64,000 nucleotides of DNA from Candidatus Altimarinota bacterium (GTDB lineage Bacteria; Patescibacteriota; Gracilibacteria; BD1-5; UBA6164). The position numbers and the translations under genes are program-made. Below the pieces are notes generated by a model that made no database searches, was not told the origin of the DNA, and saw only the letters and a list, made by a program, of their open reading frames with translations. Numbering within the stretch: position 1 is the first letter of the stretch; each line of letters starts with the position of its first letter. The stretch lies in contig JAQTOS010000005.1 in assembly GCA_028713225.1 (NCBI GenBank), positions 1 to 64,000 on the forward strand, in the 5' to 3' direction. Shown in pieces: positions 10,294 to 21,117 of this stretch.

Positions 10294-12156
10294 ATGGAAT
10301 TAAATAAAATTAGAAATTTTTGTATTATTGCTCATATAGACCATGGGAAATCAACTTTGGCTGATAGAATGCTGGAAATTACTGGAACTATGGATAAAAG
10401 AGATATGAAAAATGGGCAAATGCTGGATTCTATGGAACTTGAACAAGAAAGATGAATTACAATCAAACTTACTCCAGTTAGAATGGCTTTTAGATGACAT
10501 GAATTGAACTTGATTGATACTCCAGGTCATGTAGATTTTCAATATGAAGTATCAAGAAGTTTGGCTTCTGTAGAATGAGCTATTTTAGTGGTTGATGCAA
10601 CTCAAGGAATTGAAGCTCAAACTCTATCAAATGTTTATATGGCTATAGAAAATGATTTGGATATTATTCCAGTTTTGAACAAAATAGACCTTCCTTCTGC
10701 TGATGTAGAAAGAGTTACTGATGAAGTTGTTAATCTTCTTGGTTGTGACCCGAGTGAAATAATTTCGGTTTCAGCAAAAACAGGCTTGAATGTAGAATCA
10801 GTTTTGGACGCCGTAATTGCAAGAGTTAAAGCTCCAAAAGTATTTGAAGAAGAAAACTTGAAAGAAGAAACAAAAGCACTTGTTTTTGATAGTCAATATG
10901 ACCCATATAGATGAGTAGTATCTTACGTAAAAGTATTTTCTGGAAATATCAAGAAATGAGATACATTGCATTTCCTAAATACAAAAACTAAAATCGAAGC
11001 TACTGATGTAGGTTATTTTGCTCCAAAATATACATCAAGTGGAATAATTGATACCGGGGAAATTGGATATATTGTAACCGGTTTAAAATCTATTAGAGAA
11101 GCTCAAGTAGGGGATACTGTTTGGAAAGCAAAATGAAGAGATTTCAAAGAAGCACAAGCAATAGAGTGATTTAAAAAAGTTACTCCATTTATCTTTGCCT
11201 GAGTTTTTCCTATGGATACTGATGAATATCCAGTTTTCAAAGATGCTATGGAAAAATTGACACTAAACGATTCTGCTCTAACTATGGAAAATGAAGTTAG
11301 TCCAGCTCTTGGACACTGATTTAGATGTTGATTTTTATGATTATTACATCTAGATATAGTAAAAGAAAGACTTTTCAGAGAATTCAAAATAGATGCAATA
11401 GTTACATCTCCTCAAGTTACTTACAAGGTAAAAATGCCATGAGATAAATCAAATGAATATTTTAGATTTCATCCAGAAGTAATCTCAAATGAATTTTGAA
11501 CTTACACATATTTACATATTTCAAATCCAGAAGATTTACCAAAAAGAGAACTTTATCAAGCTATAGAAGAACCACTCGCTAAAGTTGAAATAATAACTCC
11601 AAAAGAATTTGTTGGTAATCTGATGCAATTATCTCAAGAAAGAAGATGAAGATTTTTGAATCAAAATTTCATTGATGAAAAAAGAGTTCTTCTTACTTAT
11701 GAACTTCCAATGGCGGAACTTATAACAGATTTTTATGATGAATTAAAAAGTCTTTCAAGCTGATATGCATCGCTAAACTATGAATTTTCAAAATACAGGG
11801 AAGATGATTTAGTGAAACTTGATATTCTTATTGCAGGAGAGCCAATAGATGCTCTTGCTATGATTTGTCATAAAAATTCAGCTGCTTATTTAGGTTGAAA
11901 AATGGCAAAAAAACTTAAAGAAGTTGTTCCAAAAGCACAATTTGCAATCGCAATTCAAGCCGCAGTTTGAGTAAAAGTTGTTGCCAGAGAAGATATTTCA
12001 GCTATGAGAAAAGATGTTACAGCCAAACTTTATGGTTGAGATATTACTCGTAAGAGAAAGCTTCTAGATAAACAAAAAGAATGAAAGAAAAAAATGAAAA
12101 TGTTTGGTAAAGTTGAACTTCCAAGTGAGACTTTCGTAAATTTACTGAAGAAATAA
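10294..12156 (+). CDS. lepA: Elongation factor 4 (LepA)
   Basis: Ribosome-associated GTPase that acts on stalled or incorrectly translocated ribosomes. The protein has 620 residues, slightly longer than the usual ~600. Visible motifs: G1 AHIDHGKST (13-21), switch [11 protein letters not shown]4 NKIDLP, the EF-4 signature GFRCGFLGLLHLDI, and a basic C-terminal domain with [16 protein letters not shown]. Conserved glycines are often TGA, including the switch region GITIK. A TTG at 10258 lies in frame upstream, but the ATG at 10294 gives the standard N-terminus. Monocistronic, closed by a terminator. Confidence 0.97.
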
Positions 12157-12182
12157 AAAAAATCCCGAAAGGGATTTTTTTT
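12157..12182. terminator. Bidirectional terminator, lepA / unknown gene
   Basis: AATCCC-GAAA-GGGATT with a GNRA tetraloop, flanked by A-run and T-run, so it can serve lepA and the convergent minus-strand gene. Confidence 0.85.
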
Positions 12183-12930
12183 ATTTCTTTTTACTTATCA
12201 TTTGTCTTGAATAGGAATCAAAATCTTTTATTATTGCTTTTTCTTCATTTAATGATACTACATTATCATTTGCTCGAAAAGCAGCTAAAGATATAGCTAA
12301 TGGCAGATTTTTAGTAAACATCTGTGTAAGACTTCATATTATAAGTGATGTTCATATCATCATTGTATCAGATATATCAAAATGTTTTTCGGCTTCATAT
12401 AATAATTCTACTATTTTTTTGGATAAGTCATTTTCAATTACTCACATATCAATATATTTTGAATTTTTTTTCTCAATATTCTCTATAATATTTACTAATA
12501 TATCTAATAATATATTGTCTTTAGATTTTTCATTACCAAAAAGTATTAAATCAGTTCAACTAAAATCTACATTAAATAAATTATTACTATCTTTAGGCTG
12601 TTTAGTTAATTTTGATATTCATTTTTTTAATCTTTCTCTTATTATATCTTTTCTATCTTTTGGATATTCTAATACGAATTTCTTATTATATTCAATATTG
12701 ACTTTTTTTCGATTATCTTTGAAGCTTTTAACAAGTTTACTAACTTTTTCACGGTCATTTTTAGAAATTGATTTTATATCTCATTTATCTGAATCATAAG
12801 CTTTTAGTATATTCTTTACTTCATCATCAGATAGATATCAATCAGATAATGATTTAGCTATTAAATCTTGTAATTTCTTATCATCAATAGTTACTTCTAC
12901 AATTCCTGATTTTTTTTCAATTTCTGCCAT
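12181..12930 (-). CDS. Hypothetical protein, 249 aa
   Basis: Not recognised. Acidic/basic mixed, largely helical, with no signal peptide. Near residues 30-45 it has DGYLSDDEVKNIL, which resembles one EF-hand-like loop, but there is no second copy and I do not assign calcium binding. A more hydrophobic stretch MMIGTSLIIGSLTQMF lies near residue 200 and may be a buried helix. Eight or so glycines are TGA. It is divergent from the toxin-antitoxin pair and convergent with lepA. Confidence 0.7.
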
Positions 12931-13020
12931 AATAATTATAAATTATTAAATAAATATTTTAAAGTCTTTTTTTGACTTATAAGTTAATCTTACTATTTTT
13001 CTTAATTTTTTGCAAATATT

Positions 13021-13048
13021 TTGATATTATTATTTATATGATTATAAT
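13021..13048 (+). promoter_or_regulatory. Putative promoter of the toxin-antitoxin pair
   Basis: TTGATA (13021-13026), 16 bp, TATAAT (13043-13048), then AATT-rich inverted repeats between -10 and the ATG that could be an autoregulatory operator, as usual for RelBE-type systems. The operator assignment is inference. Confidence 0.5.
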
Positions 13049-13075
13049 TTTTTTAAATTATATCTTAATTTTAAG

Positions 13076-13324
13076 ATGAATATGAAAACTACAATGACAA
13101 TAAGTGTTGATAAAGATTTAAAAGAGGCTTTTTCAATCTTTTCAAGAGAGATGGGAACTACTCCTACTAATTTAATGAATATGATGATGAAAAATACTGT
13201 TAATAGAAGAGATTATGATGTTTCTGGATTTGAAATAGAAGCATTTTCTAAAGACGAAAAAGAAAGTCTTTTGACGAATAAAAGCATACAAAAAAGTATG
13301 GCAAAGTTGAGCTTTATCGCTTAA
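13076..13324 (+). CDS. RelB/DinJ-family antitoxin
   Basis: 82 residues. The N-terminus (MKTTMTISVDKDLKEAFSIF) is a ribbon-helix-helix DNA-binding domain of the RelB/DinJ family: a beta strand of alternating residues, then helix, GTTPTNLMNMM turn, and second helix. The C-terminal part would wrap and neutralise the toxin encoded 10 bp downstream. It likely represses its own promoter with the toxin as co-repressor. A second ATG at 13082 is an equally plausible start. No TGA is used, but the gene has only two glycines. Confidence 0.85.
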   Translation: MNMKTTMTISVDKDLKEAFSIFSREMGTTPTNLMNMMMKNTVNRRDYDVSGFEIEAFSKDEKESLLTNKSIQKSMAKLSFIA

Positions 13325-13334
13325 TATATAGATT

Positions 13335-13676
13335 ATGAAAGTGATAATTACCAAAAGATTTGAAAAAGAATATCTAAAAAAGTTATCAAAATATCTTACT
13401 AAAATAAATCTAGTTGAAACTCTAAAAAATAAAGAACATAAATTTATATCTCTTCATGAACCGTTTTTAAAATTCAAAAATAAGATAAATTTAGTTGAAT
13501 TTAGATGAGTTCTAGCTGTTAAAGATAATTCAAATATAATACCTTTGTTTATTTTTCTTAAAAAAGATAAAAAATTTTGAGAAAATGTATCTTGGGAAAC
13601 TCAAGAAAAAATGATTGAACTAGAATTTGAATTAAATGTTTTAGATTTAGAAAACTGAAATTATGAAATATTTTAA
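13335..13676 (+). CDS. RelE/YafQ-like toxin
   Basis: 113 residues, directly behind the antitoxin. The start MKVIITKRFEKEYLKKL is typical of RelE/ParE-superfamily toxins, which are either ribosome-dependent mRNA endonucleases (RelE) or gyrase poisons (ParE). A central FRGVLAVKDNSNIIPLFIFLKKDKKFGENV fits the beta core (shown here as short motifs: FRGVLAV and LFIFLKK). Three glycines are TGA, so the protein would be truncated in a standard-code cell. Which subfamily it belongs to cannot be settled by eye. A terminator follows. Confidence 0.75.
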
Positions 13677-13678
13677 AT

Positions 13679-13702
13679 AAAGCCTGAATTTCAGGCTTTT
13701 AA
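13679..13702 (+). terminator. Terminator of the toxin-antitoxin operon
   Basis: AAAGCCTGA and TCAGGCTTT flank ATT, followed by TTAATTCTT. Confidence 0.8.
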
Positions 13703-13722
13703 TTCTTAATAAAACTAATTCC

Positions 13723-14757
13723 ATGAAAAAAATAATATCATTAATACTTTTATTTTCCCTTTTATCTTGCTCAAATAACTATACTAATTTTCATGAAAAC
13801 AAGGATAATTTTGATGTGAATAAGACTGAAATAAAAGAAAATTTATCTAATTTTTCGCTTAGCAATTTAAGAGAATTTGAAAGTATAGAAATATCTGCTA
13901 CTCCTGATAAAAAGTTACTTAAAGAAATTGTAAAAAAGATAGATGAAGCAAAAGCTAGGATTTTTGTTGAGGTCTATATTTTTACTGAAAAAGATTTACA
14001 AAAAGCTCTTGTTAGAGCTAAAAAAAGATGAATTGACGTAAAAGTGATAATGGAAAAAAATGTTTATAAAGCTTGAAATTTGAATAAGAAAACAAGTGAT
14101 AATTTTGCTAAAAATAATATAGAAACAGTATGGGCTTCAGATACTAATTTTGCTCTTACTCATACAAAAATGATGATAATTGATGATGCGCGAATTATTT
14201 CTACTGGAAATTATTCTTATTCTACTTTTTCAAAAAATAGAGAATTTTTTATTTTTGTGAAAGATGAAAAATTACTTTGAAATCTGTTAAATATTTTTAA
14301 TGCTGATTTTACTTATAAAAAAGAAATAATTTATGATGAAAATCTAATACTTAGTCCTTATTATACAAGAGAAAAATTTGATATTTTACTAAAATCTGCA
14401 AAAAAATCTATAAAAATGTATATCCAAAATTTTGGAGATACAGATATTTTAGAAATCTTAAAATCAAAGCAAAAAGAGTGAATTGATATAGAAATTATAA
14501 TGCCAGACTTGAAAGCTTTGCCTGCAAATAAAGAAGAAATAGTTGAACTTGATAAGGCGGGTATAAAGTATAAATTGCTTAAATCTCCTTATATACATGC
14601 CAAAGGAATACTGGTAGATGATAAATATTTATATCTTTGAAGTGTGAATATGAGTTACTATTCTATAGAGAAAAATAGAGAAATTTGACTACTTATAAAA
14701 GAACAAAAAATCATATCAAAATTTAATGAGGTTTTTAGCTTAGATTTCAAAAAATAA
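13723..14757 (+). CDS. Phospholipase D-like lipoprotein
   Basis: 344 residues. The N-terminus is a lipoprotein signal with lipobox LLSC (Cys16), so the protein is anchored outside the cytoplasmic membrane. It carries two HKD catalytic repeats: HTKMMIIDDARIISTGN near residue 147 and HAKGILVDDKYLYLGSVN near residue 292, together forming one active site. PLD-superfamily members hydrolyse or transfer phosphodiester bonds in phospholipids, cardiolipin or nucleic acid. An extracellular lipoprotein form could act on host or neighbour lipids or DNA; the substrate is not predictable here. Stands alone between two hairpins. Confidence 0.85.
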
Positions 14758-14812
14758 TTATAAAAGAAAGCTTTTAATTATCAATAGAATTAAACTTTTA
14801 AAATTCAAAAAA

Positions 14813-14848
14813 AATAGTATTATTAAGGTAAAATAATAATACTATTTT
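14813..14848. terminator. Perfect 12-bp hairpin before the 882-aa gene
   Basis: AATAGTATTATT (14813-14824) and AATAATACTATT (14835-14846) are exact complements with a 10-nt loop, followed by TT. It may terminate the phospholipase gene, but lying only 20 bp before the next ATG it could instead be an operator or mRNA leader. Confidence 0.5.
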
Positions 14849-14866
14849 ATTAATAAACGAACTCTT

Positions 14867-17515
14867 ATGAATTTAGACAAAAAAAATATAATTTATTTTT
14901 TATTCTGATTTTTCCTTTTTATAATTTTCTTGTTTTTCTCTTTTAATACATCTAGGCAAAAATTAGATGATAATTTTTTAAATTCAATTGTTTCTTATTC
15001 ATCATGATTTTCTGAATTTTCAGCTTCAGGAAATATTTCAAAAATAGATGAAAATACTTCATTTGCGGCTAAAAATATAGTATTTAAAGATTCTCTTTTA
15101 AATACAGTTTATGCTCAAATCGCTGATAAAACAGCTATTAATTTAGAAACTAATTGAACTAAAAAAGTATTTAATATTGGAACTTGAATATTTCTTATGG
15201 ATTTAAATGATCCATCCTTTGATTATGAAATTAAATGACAAGGATTTGATATAAAATTATTATCTTTGTGAAAAATATTTATAGATAATAGAATTACATC
15301 AAAAATACAAGTTTTCCCTATAAATTCTACTGTAAATCTTTCTTTGATGGACCAAAAAAATAGATTTGCTTTGACTAATTTATATTTGTATCCACATATG
15401 AATTTTTATTTTGATAGTTCTAGAAATATTTATCTTAAAAATGCAGATTTGTATAGAATATCTGCGATAGACACTGTTTCTTATTTAAAAACAAATATTT
15501 ATACAAGTGATAAACAAATAAATCCTGAATTTGAAAAAGACTTTTTTGTTATGTTTGATGACACAAAAAAACAATTTTTTATAGATACTGTAAGCTTTAT
15601 ATCATCTACTCAAGAGAGTATTTCTAAAAATTATACTAGTATAAAAGATTCAGAAATTTATAATTTTTGAGGAATTTCTTATATTCAAAATTATTTTTTC
15701 CTTTTATTTAATAGTGAGAAAAAAACTATTTATTATAAAAATCTTATTCTTGAGCAACTTAAAAGCTTATTTGTATCAGATTCTTCAAATACTGAATTGA
15801 TTTCATCTATAAACCAAAATATGCTTTCTTTGGATGCTATGTCTCATAGTGATTATTTGGAATTAAGCGAAATAGCAAAAGGATTTTATATGCAATTGTA
15901 TCAATATGATAATACAGAAGATTATAATGCCGAAATAAATTTTTATAAACTTATTGCACTATTAAATAATAAGGCTGTTGCAGCAAAAGATCTAGAAACA
16001 TTTTATTATCTATCAGCTTTTTATTCTTCTTATGATACTAGTAATTTTTCTAAGTCATTTTATTATTATTTAAAAGATTATATAAAGACATATTTATTTA
16101 CTAATATGGCTATTTTAACTGATGAAACAGGAGAATTAGCTTTTAAAAATACAAATTTAGGAAATAATTTAAATCAAGTAAAGCAATTAGATTACTTTTC
16201 TTTTATGCTTTATAATACACTTATTTCATCATTTGATTTATCGGATCTTGATAGAGATGACTTACTTTTTGTTACTAAACAATATATACTTTTAAATAAT
16301 CTGATTATAAGGACTATGTGAGATGATAAAAGGACATTATCTCAGGTTTATTATAATAATACACTTGCTAGGAAAATATTAGATAATTTTAAACAGATTT
16401 ATTTTACAGGGAATAGAAATACTGAGAATTTGTTAGAATTGAAGCCAGATGTTCAACTTTTAAATTTTACAACAGATCAATTCAATTCATTAGCTTCAAT
16501 TTTCTGAGTAATAAATAAATTTTACAGTAAAAATTTCTCTTTACTAGATTCAAATAATAGCACTTCTGACAGATTAGTAGATGCTTCATATAGAGAAATT
16601 AATTCAACTAATGATGAATATATTCTTGCTGCCAAGGATTATGATTCTTATACTCTTCAATATGATAAAACTAAAAAAGCTCTTCTTGATACAAAAACTG
16701 TTTGATCTGCTACTTGAGAATTAGCCTTAAATAAAGAAAATTTCATATCATATATGAGTATATTTAATTCTGTTGATGCTAGTAATGCTGAAGTTAGTAT
16801 ATTAGAAAACCATTATGAAATTAAAAATGTTTTTGTTGCTTGAATTAATATGTGATTTTCTCTTTATCCAAGAGAGGCAAATAGAATTACAAACGTAATA
16901 TTTGGAGCTCAAAAATTAACAGTTTCTTATAAACTTGATAATATAAGAGATAATTATAAAGATCTATATTCTAATGCAGCAACAAATGAAGATAGAGAAA
17001 AATATGATTTCAAGAATTTCTTTATAAATACTTTTGTAAATAAACAAATAGATACAAAAGAATATTATACAAATAATACTTCAAAAATAGTTGATACTGA
17101 CAAAGCTATAATTATACTTAAAAAAGATAAACTTTTATGAGACCAGGGTGAATTTAAAATAGTTTCAGATTTATTGCCAATAAAATATGAAAATATAAAT
17201 GTTGTAAAAAATTGAGATAATTATGATATAAGTATTTCTGGAGTAAATATGACTTTCCCATTGGATGAACAACGAGGAAGTCCTCAAAATATTCTAGTAG
17301 AATTTGCTTCAAAATATATATTTACAAATACAGATCATAAATTCACATCTATTTCTATAAAATTTTTAGATGCTAATGCTTTTGCTATGAGTCAAGAAAA
17401 AGTATATTTATTTAGCGGTAAAAGTTTTGACTTGCCATATAATTTAGATATAAATACATTCGCAGATAGGATAAAACCAATAATCAGAAAGTTTTATAAT
17501 AGCGCAAGTAAATAA
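14867..17515 (+). CDS. Large single-pass envelope protein, 882 aa, unknown
   Basis: Not recognised. A short cytoplasmic start, one hydrophobic anchor (about residues 9-27), then about 850 residues predicted outside. Residues about 80-140 (FNIGTGIFLMDLND...DIKLLSLGKIFIDNR) have the strand pattern of a FecR-like domain, a weak suggestion only. The middle is helical and Tyr/Asn/Ser-rich, and the C-terminal 120 residues look beta-rich. Glycine is scarce and often TGA. Followed by a 69-residue membrane-anchored protein and then the ferredoxin oxidoreductase genes, all on the same strand. Confidence 0.7.
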
Positions 17516-17560
17516 TCTCTGTAAACAAAATTTAAATTATTAATTTTAATAAAAGAAAAT

Positions 17561-17770
17561 ATGACAAATAAATCAACAAAATTATTAGCAGTTATTGCTC
17601 TTCTTGCAATAATATGATGAGTAGTTTCAACATGAATATTAGTTTTATACGAAACTCTTTTCCCACAAAAAACAGCAACAGAAAATACTGCTCCACAATC
17701 TGAAAAAATAGATTTATCTAGTTTACTAAAAGATTCTTGAGCTATAATCTCTACTTGAATAACAAAATAA
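17561..17770 (+). CDS. Small membrane-anchored protein, 69 aa
   Basis: Not recognised. One hydrophobic helix (about residues 7-29, with GGVVSTG in it), then a polar tail of 40 residues with Thr/Ser/Glu. The stop lies 3 bp before the korA start, so the two are co-transcribed. It may anchor the oxidoreductase, or simply be a leading small gene. Supported by a proper ATG, TGA-encoded glycines and tight packing. Confidence 0.65.
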
Positions 17771-17773
17771 TAA

Positions 17774-19483
17774 ATGCACTTAAATATAAGAATAACATGA
17801 GCCGCTTGAGCATGAGTAAACTCAACTGTAGATATAATCGCAGCAATTTTTGCTAGACTTGGATATGATTTAATCACTGATATAGAATACGAATCAAGAA
17901 TCAAATGATGAGTAAATTATTTTGATGTTTCAGTTTCAGATAACTGATCTAAATTCTTAACTAAAAAAGTAGATTTACTTCTTGCTTTTAATGCGGAATC
18001 TTTAGAAAGACAATTATCTTCATTAAAAGATGGGGCTACTATTATTGTAAATAAAAAACATTTAGAAAAACTCTTAGGGAATTCAGGTCTGAATTCCGAT
18101 AATGAAAATGGGAACGAAAATATTCGTCCCCTACAAGAAAGATTCAACTTTCTTACACCAGAAATAGATGACAAATATGATAATACATATTTGCTTTGAG
18201 TAATGGCAAAATTTATGTGAATTTCTGCTGAAATCATAAATGAAAAATTAGAAGAAGTTTTCGGAAAAAAATGAGAAGCAGTTGTGAAGTTAAATCAGGC
18301 AGTTGTGGAAAATATTTATAATACTTTTGAAATCACAAAAGCTTGTGAATATAAAATTGTTGATAAAAAGAATGAATTAGAAATCAATTATTGAAATAAA
18401 GCGATAATTGATGGAGCTACAGCTTCAGGATTAGAATTTTATTCAGCTTATCCTATGACTCCAGCTTCTACACTACTAACAGAAGTTGTAAAACAAAACA
18501 AAGTAAAATATATTCAAAATGAAGATGAAATCGCGGTAGTAAATTCAGCTATTTGAGCAAGTTTTACTTGAGCTAGAGCAATGTGTGGGACTTCAGGTGG
18601 TTGATTTGCACTTATGACAGAAGCTTTGAGTTTTGCTGTTCAAGCAGAATTTCCAATAGTTGTAGTTTTGGCTCAAAGAGCAGGTCCTTCAACTTGAACT
18701 CCAACTTATCACGAAGCTTGAGATTTGAATTTTGCATTAAATCCTACATTTGGTGATTTTGAACACGTTGTTATGTATCCAAGTACACTAGAAGAATCAT
18801 ATTATTTTGGATGACTAGCACTAAATATTGCTGACAAATATCAAACTCAAGTAATTTTCTTAACTGACAAACAAGCTGCAGAATTAAATGGAACGGTATG
18901 AGAAATGCAAACTGCAGTAGTTGATAGATGAGTGATTTTAGCTAATCCACCAGCAGATTATAAAAGATATGATTTATCTGCAGAGTATGGAATTTCTCCA
19001 AGAGTAAAAGTTGGAACTGTAAATTGAGATTTCATTGCTACAAGTTATGAACATGACGAATATGGTGCAACAACAGAAAACTCAGATTTGAAAAAAGCTT
19101 TCACAGAAAAAAGATGGAAAAAATTAGAAAATTTCTTTGAAAGAGAATGATATAAGGGTTATGAAGTAGTAAATCCAAGTGCAAAGAAAATGCTTATAGT
19201 TACTTCATTCACTTCATATACTGCAAGAGAATTTATAAAAAATAATCCAGAATTTGGTCTTATAATAATCAAATTCTTAAAACCACTTGACGCAAGACTT
19301 AGAGATGAAATAGCTTCAAAAGAAGAAATAATTTTCATAGAATCAAACTTTTCAGGACAACTAGAAAAATATATCACAAACGAATTTGGACTAAAATATA
19401 TTGAATGATTAAAAATATCTAATCTAAGAAAATATGATTTGTTCCCATTCTACATAGAAGACTTTGAAACTTTAAAAAAATAA
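17774..19483 (+). CDS. korA: 2-oxoacid:ferredoxin oxidoreductase, gamma-alpha fusion subunit
   Basis: 569 residues. Residues 1 to about 190 are the gamma domain (start MHLNIRITGAAGAGVNST, glycine-rich nucleotide-type loop), and residues about 210-569 the alpha (pyrimidine-binding) domain, with YPMTPAS, IQNEDEIAV and GTSGGGFALM motifs. With KorB it oxidises 2-oxoacids (pyruvate or 2-oxoglutarate) to acyl-CoA and reduces ferredoxin. Residues about 100-122 (LNSDNENGNENIRPLQER region) are encoded by a palindromic repeat element inserted in frame between gamma-domain parts. A NUDIX gene follows 3 bp later, and the beta subunit after that. Confidence 0.92.
18078..18140. repeat. In-frame palindromic repeat element inside korA
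   Basis: Two palindromes lie side by side: GGAATTC/GAATTCC (18078-18097) and GGGAACGA/TCGTCCC around AAATATT (about 18110-18130). The stretch is more GC-rich than its surroundings and keeps the frame open. The core GGAACGAAAATATTCGT and flanking bases recur in the penicillin-binding protein gene at 33784-33820, also in frame and in the same frame relative to the motif, giving NENIR(P/S)LQE in both proteins. Confidence 0.7.
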
Positions 19484-19486
19484 AAA

Positions 19487-19861
19487 ATGTTTAAAATTTT
19501 TGTAAGAGCAGTTATAAAAAATGAAAAGTGAGAATTTATACTTGTAAAAAAGCTAAATTCTCAGAAAGTGGCACCTTGAAAATCACTTTTTCCCGGATGA
19601 ACTTTGGAATTTTGAGAAGAGGTTGAAGATTGCTTAGTTAGAGAAATACAGGAAGAAATTGGACTTGATGTAATAGAATCTAGATTTATTGTCCATGAAA
19701 ATATAATGTTAGATTGAATTCATTGGCTTGGCTGTTATTACGAATGCAAAACTTCCAGTTTAGATTTTACTAATATGGAACCAGACAAACATGAAAAAGT
19801 GTTTTGGTGAAATGTAGATAATTTATGACTACATTGAAAAAATATATTAAAATATTTATAA
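19487..19861 (+). CDS. NUDIX hydrolase
   Basis: 124 residues with a complete Nudix box: GGTLEFGEEVEDCLVREI followed by QEEIGLD (about residues 38-60), where the glutamates bind the metal. NUDIX enzymes hydrolyse nucleoside diphosphates linked to another moiety, for example damaged nucleotides, NADH or ADP-ribose. It sits between the two ferredoxin oxidoreductase subunits, 3 bp after korA and 12 bp before korB, so it is translated from the same mRNA. The substrate cannot be read from the sequence. Confidence 0.88.
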
Positions 19862-19873
19862 AATACAAATAAT

Positions 19874-20476
19874 ATGAGATCAGGTTTAACAAATATACAA
19901 CGGTGTCCTGGATGTTGAGACACTTTGATAATAATGGCTATAAAAAATGCATTTAAAGAATTAGGAATTGAAAGCCATCAAAGAGTGGTTGTTTCTGGAG
20001 TAGGATGTGCAGGAAAAGCTAGCCAATATATAGATTGATATGCAGCTGAAACTCTTCATTGAAGAGCTATTCCTTTTGCTGTTTGAACGAAAATGGCTAA
20101 TCCAGAATTGACTGTTATGGCTATGTGATGAGATGGTGATGGTTATGGAATATGACTTGGACACTTTTTGCATGCTTGTAAAAGAGATGATGATATAACT
20201 TATATTGTCTTTAATAATGAAAATTATGCTCTTACAACAGGTCAATCTAGTCCGACAACACCAGTTTGAGCAAAAACTAAAACAGCTCCAAATTGAAACA
20301 CTAGTCTTCCAATGGATCCAATAGCTTTAGCTCTTACTGCTTGAGCAAAATTTGCTCGCAAAGCTGATAGTGCAAAATTTGCTGAATTAAAAGAAATTAT
20401 TAAAGAAGCAATTCAACATAAAGGATTTTCACTTGTTGATGTTACTCAGGCTTGTCCTTCATTCAAAAGATGGTAA
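19874..20476 (+). CDS. korB: 2-oxoacid:ferredoxin oxidoreductase, beta subunit (short)
   Basis: Thiamine-diphosphate-binding subunit. RCPGCGDT near residue 10 holds cysteines of the iron-sulfur/TPP region. GGDGDGYGIG (about residues 84-93) and FNNENYALTTGQSSPTTP match the TPP/Mg motif and the KorB signature. At 200 residues it is clearly shorter than common KorB proteins (about 270-300), ending VTQACPSFKRW without the usual C-terminal extension. Short forms exist in the family, so this may be complete. Pairs with korA upstream. Confidence 0.9.
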
Positions 20477-20500
20477 AATATTTTTTCTAATTTTCTTCCT

Positions 20501-21076
20501 ATGGATTTTATAAACATTATTTGAAATAATCCTTTCTTGATATATGCATTTGCTTTTTTTGGTATGCTTATCTCGAATTTATTTCCAATAATGTTTTTTT
20601 TGTTCCCAGAAATTATTATAACTTCAGTTATTTATTTATCTGGTGAACGAAAAGTATCAATTTATATGATATTTGTTTTTTGCCTTGTTTGAGCAATTAT
20701 TTGAGAAACTATGAGTTATTTTATAGGGAAACATATCAAAAAAGAAAAATTATATAAATATTTTAAACAAGAAAATATAGAAAAAATTGAAGCTATATTT
20801 CATACTCATCACAAAAAATCAATAATAATAGGTAAAATGCTTCCTTGAATCACTTGGCTTGTTCCAGTTTTTTTCTGATTTATAAAATATGATTTTAAAA
20901 AGTTTTTTATACTTAATTCTTTGATGATTTTTTATTCGCTAGCTACTTTTTTTGCAACTATATTTATTTGATTTTCTATTTTTGAATATTTTTTCAAAGA
21001 ATATAGCTTATATTTATTCATAATTCTTATTATAATTTTTGTTTTTCCGCATATTTATAAGAAAGTGAAAAATTAA
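20501..21076 (+). CDS. DedA-family membrane protein
   Basis: 191 residues with four or five hydrophobic helices. The family pattern is present: an FPE loop (LFPEIIITS) after the first helix, GAIIGETMSYFIGK near residue 65, a basic amphipathic stretch, then GKMLPGITWLVPVFFG, corresponding to the DedA motif with conserved Gly and Pro. DedA proteins are lipid scramblases/transporters implicated in undecaprenyl-phosphate or phospholipid recycling and membrane homeostasis. A terminator follows, closing the 17.5-21 kb operon. Confidence 0.85.
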
Positions 21077-21086
21077 CTAGATAATA

Positions 21087-21117
21087 AAAAAGAGCAAATT
21101 TAATTGCTCTTTTTTTG
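21087..21117. terminator. Bidirectional terminator, dedA / Kazal protein
   Basis: AAAAGAGCAA and TTGCTCTTTT arms with A- and T-runs on both sides. It serves both convergent genes. Confidence 0.85.

Noticed and set aside
12181-12930. EF-hand calcium-binding protein
   Set aside because: Only one loop-like DGYLSDDE segment without the full 12-residue ligand pattern or a second hand.
19159-19377. Open frame antisense to korA
   Set aside because: It lies wholly inside a well-supported conserved gene, has no start context, and is a mirror frame of its codons.
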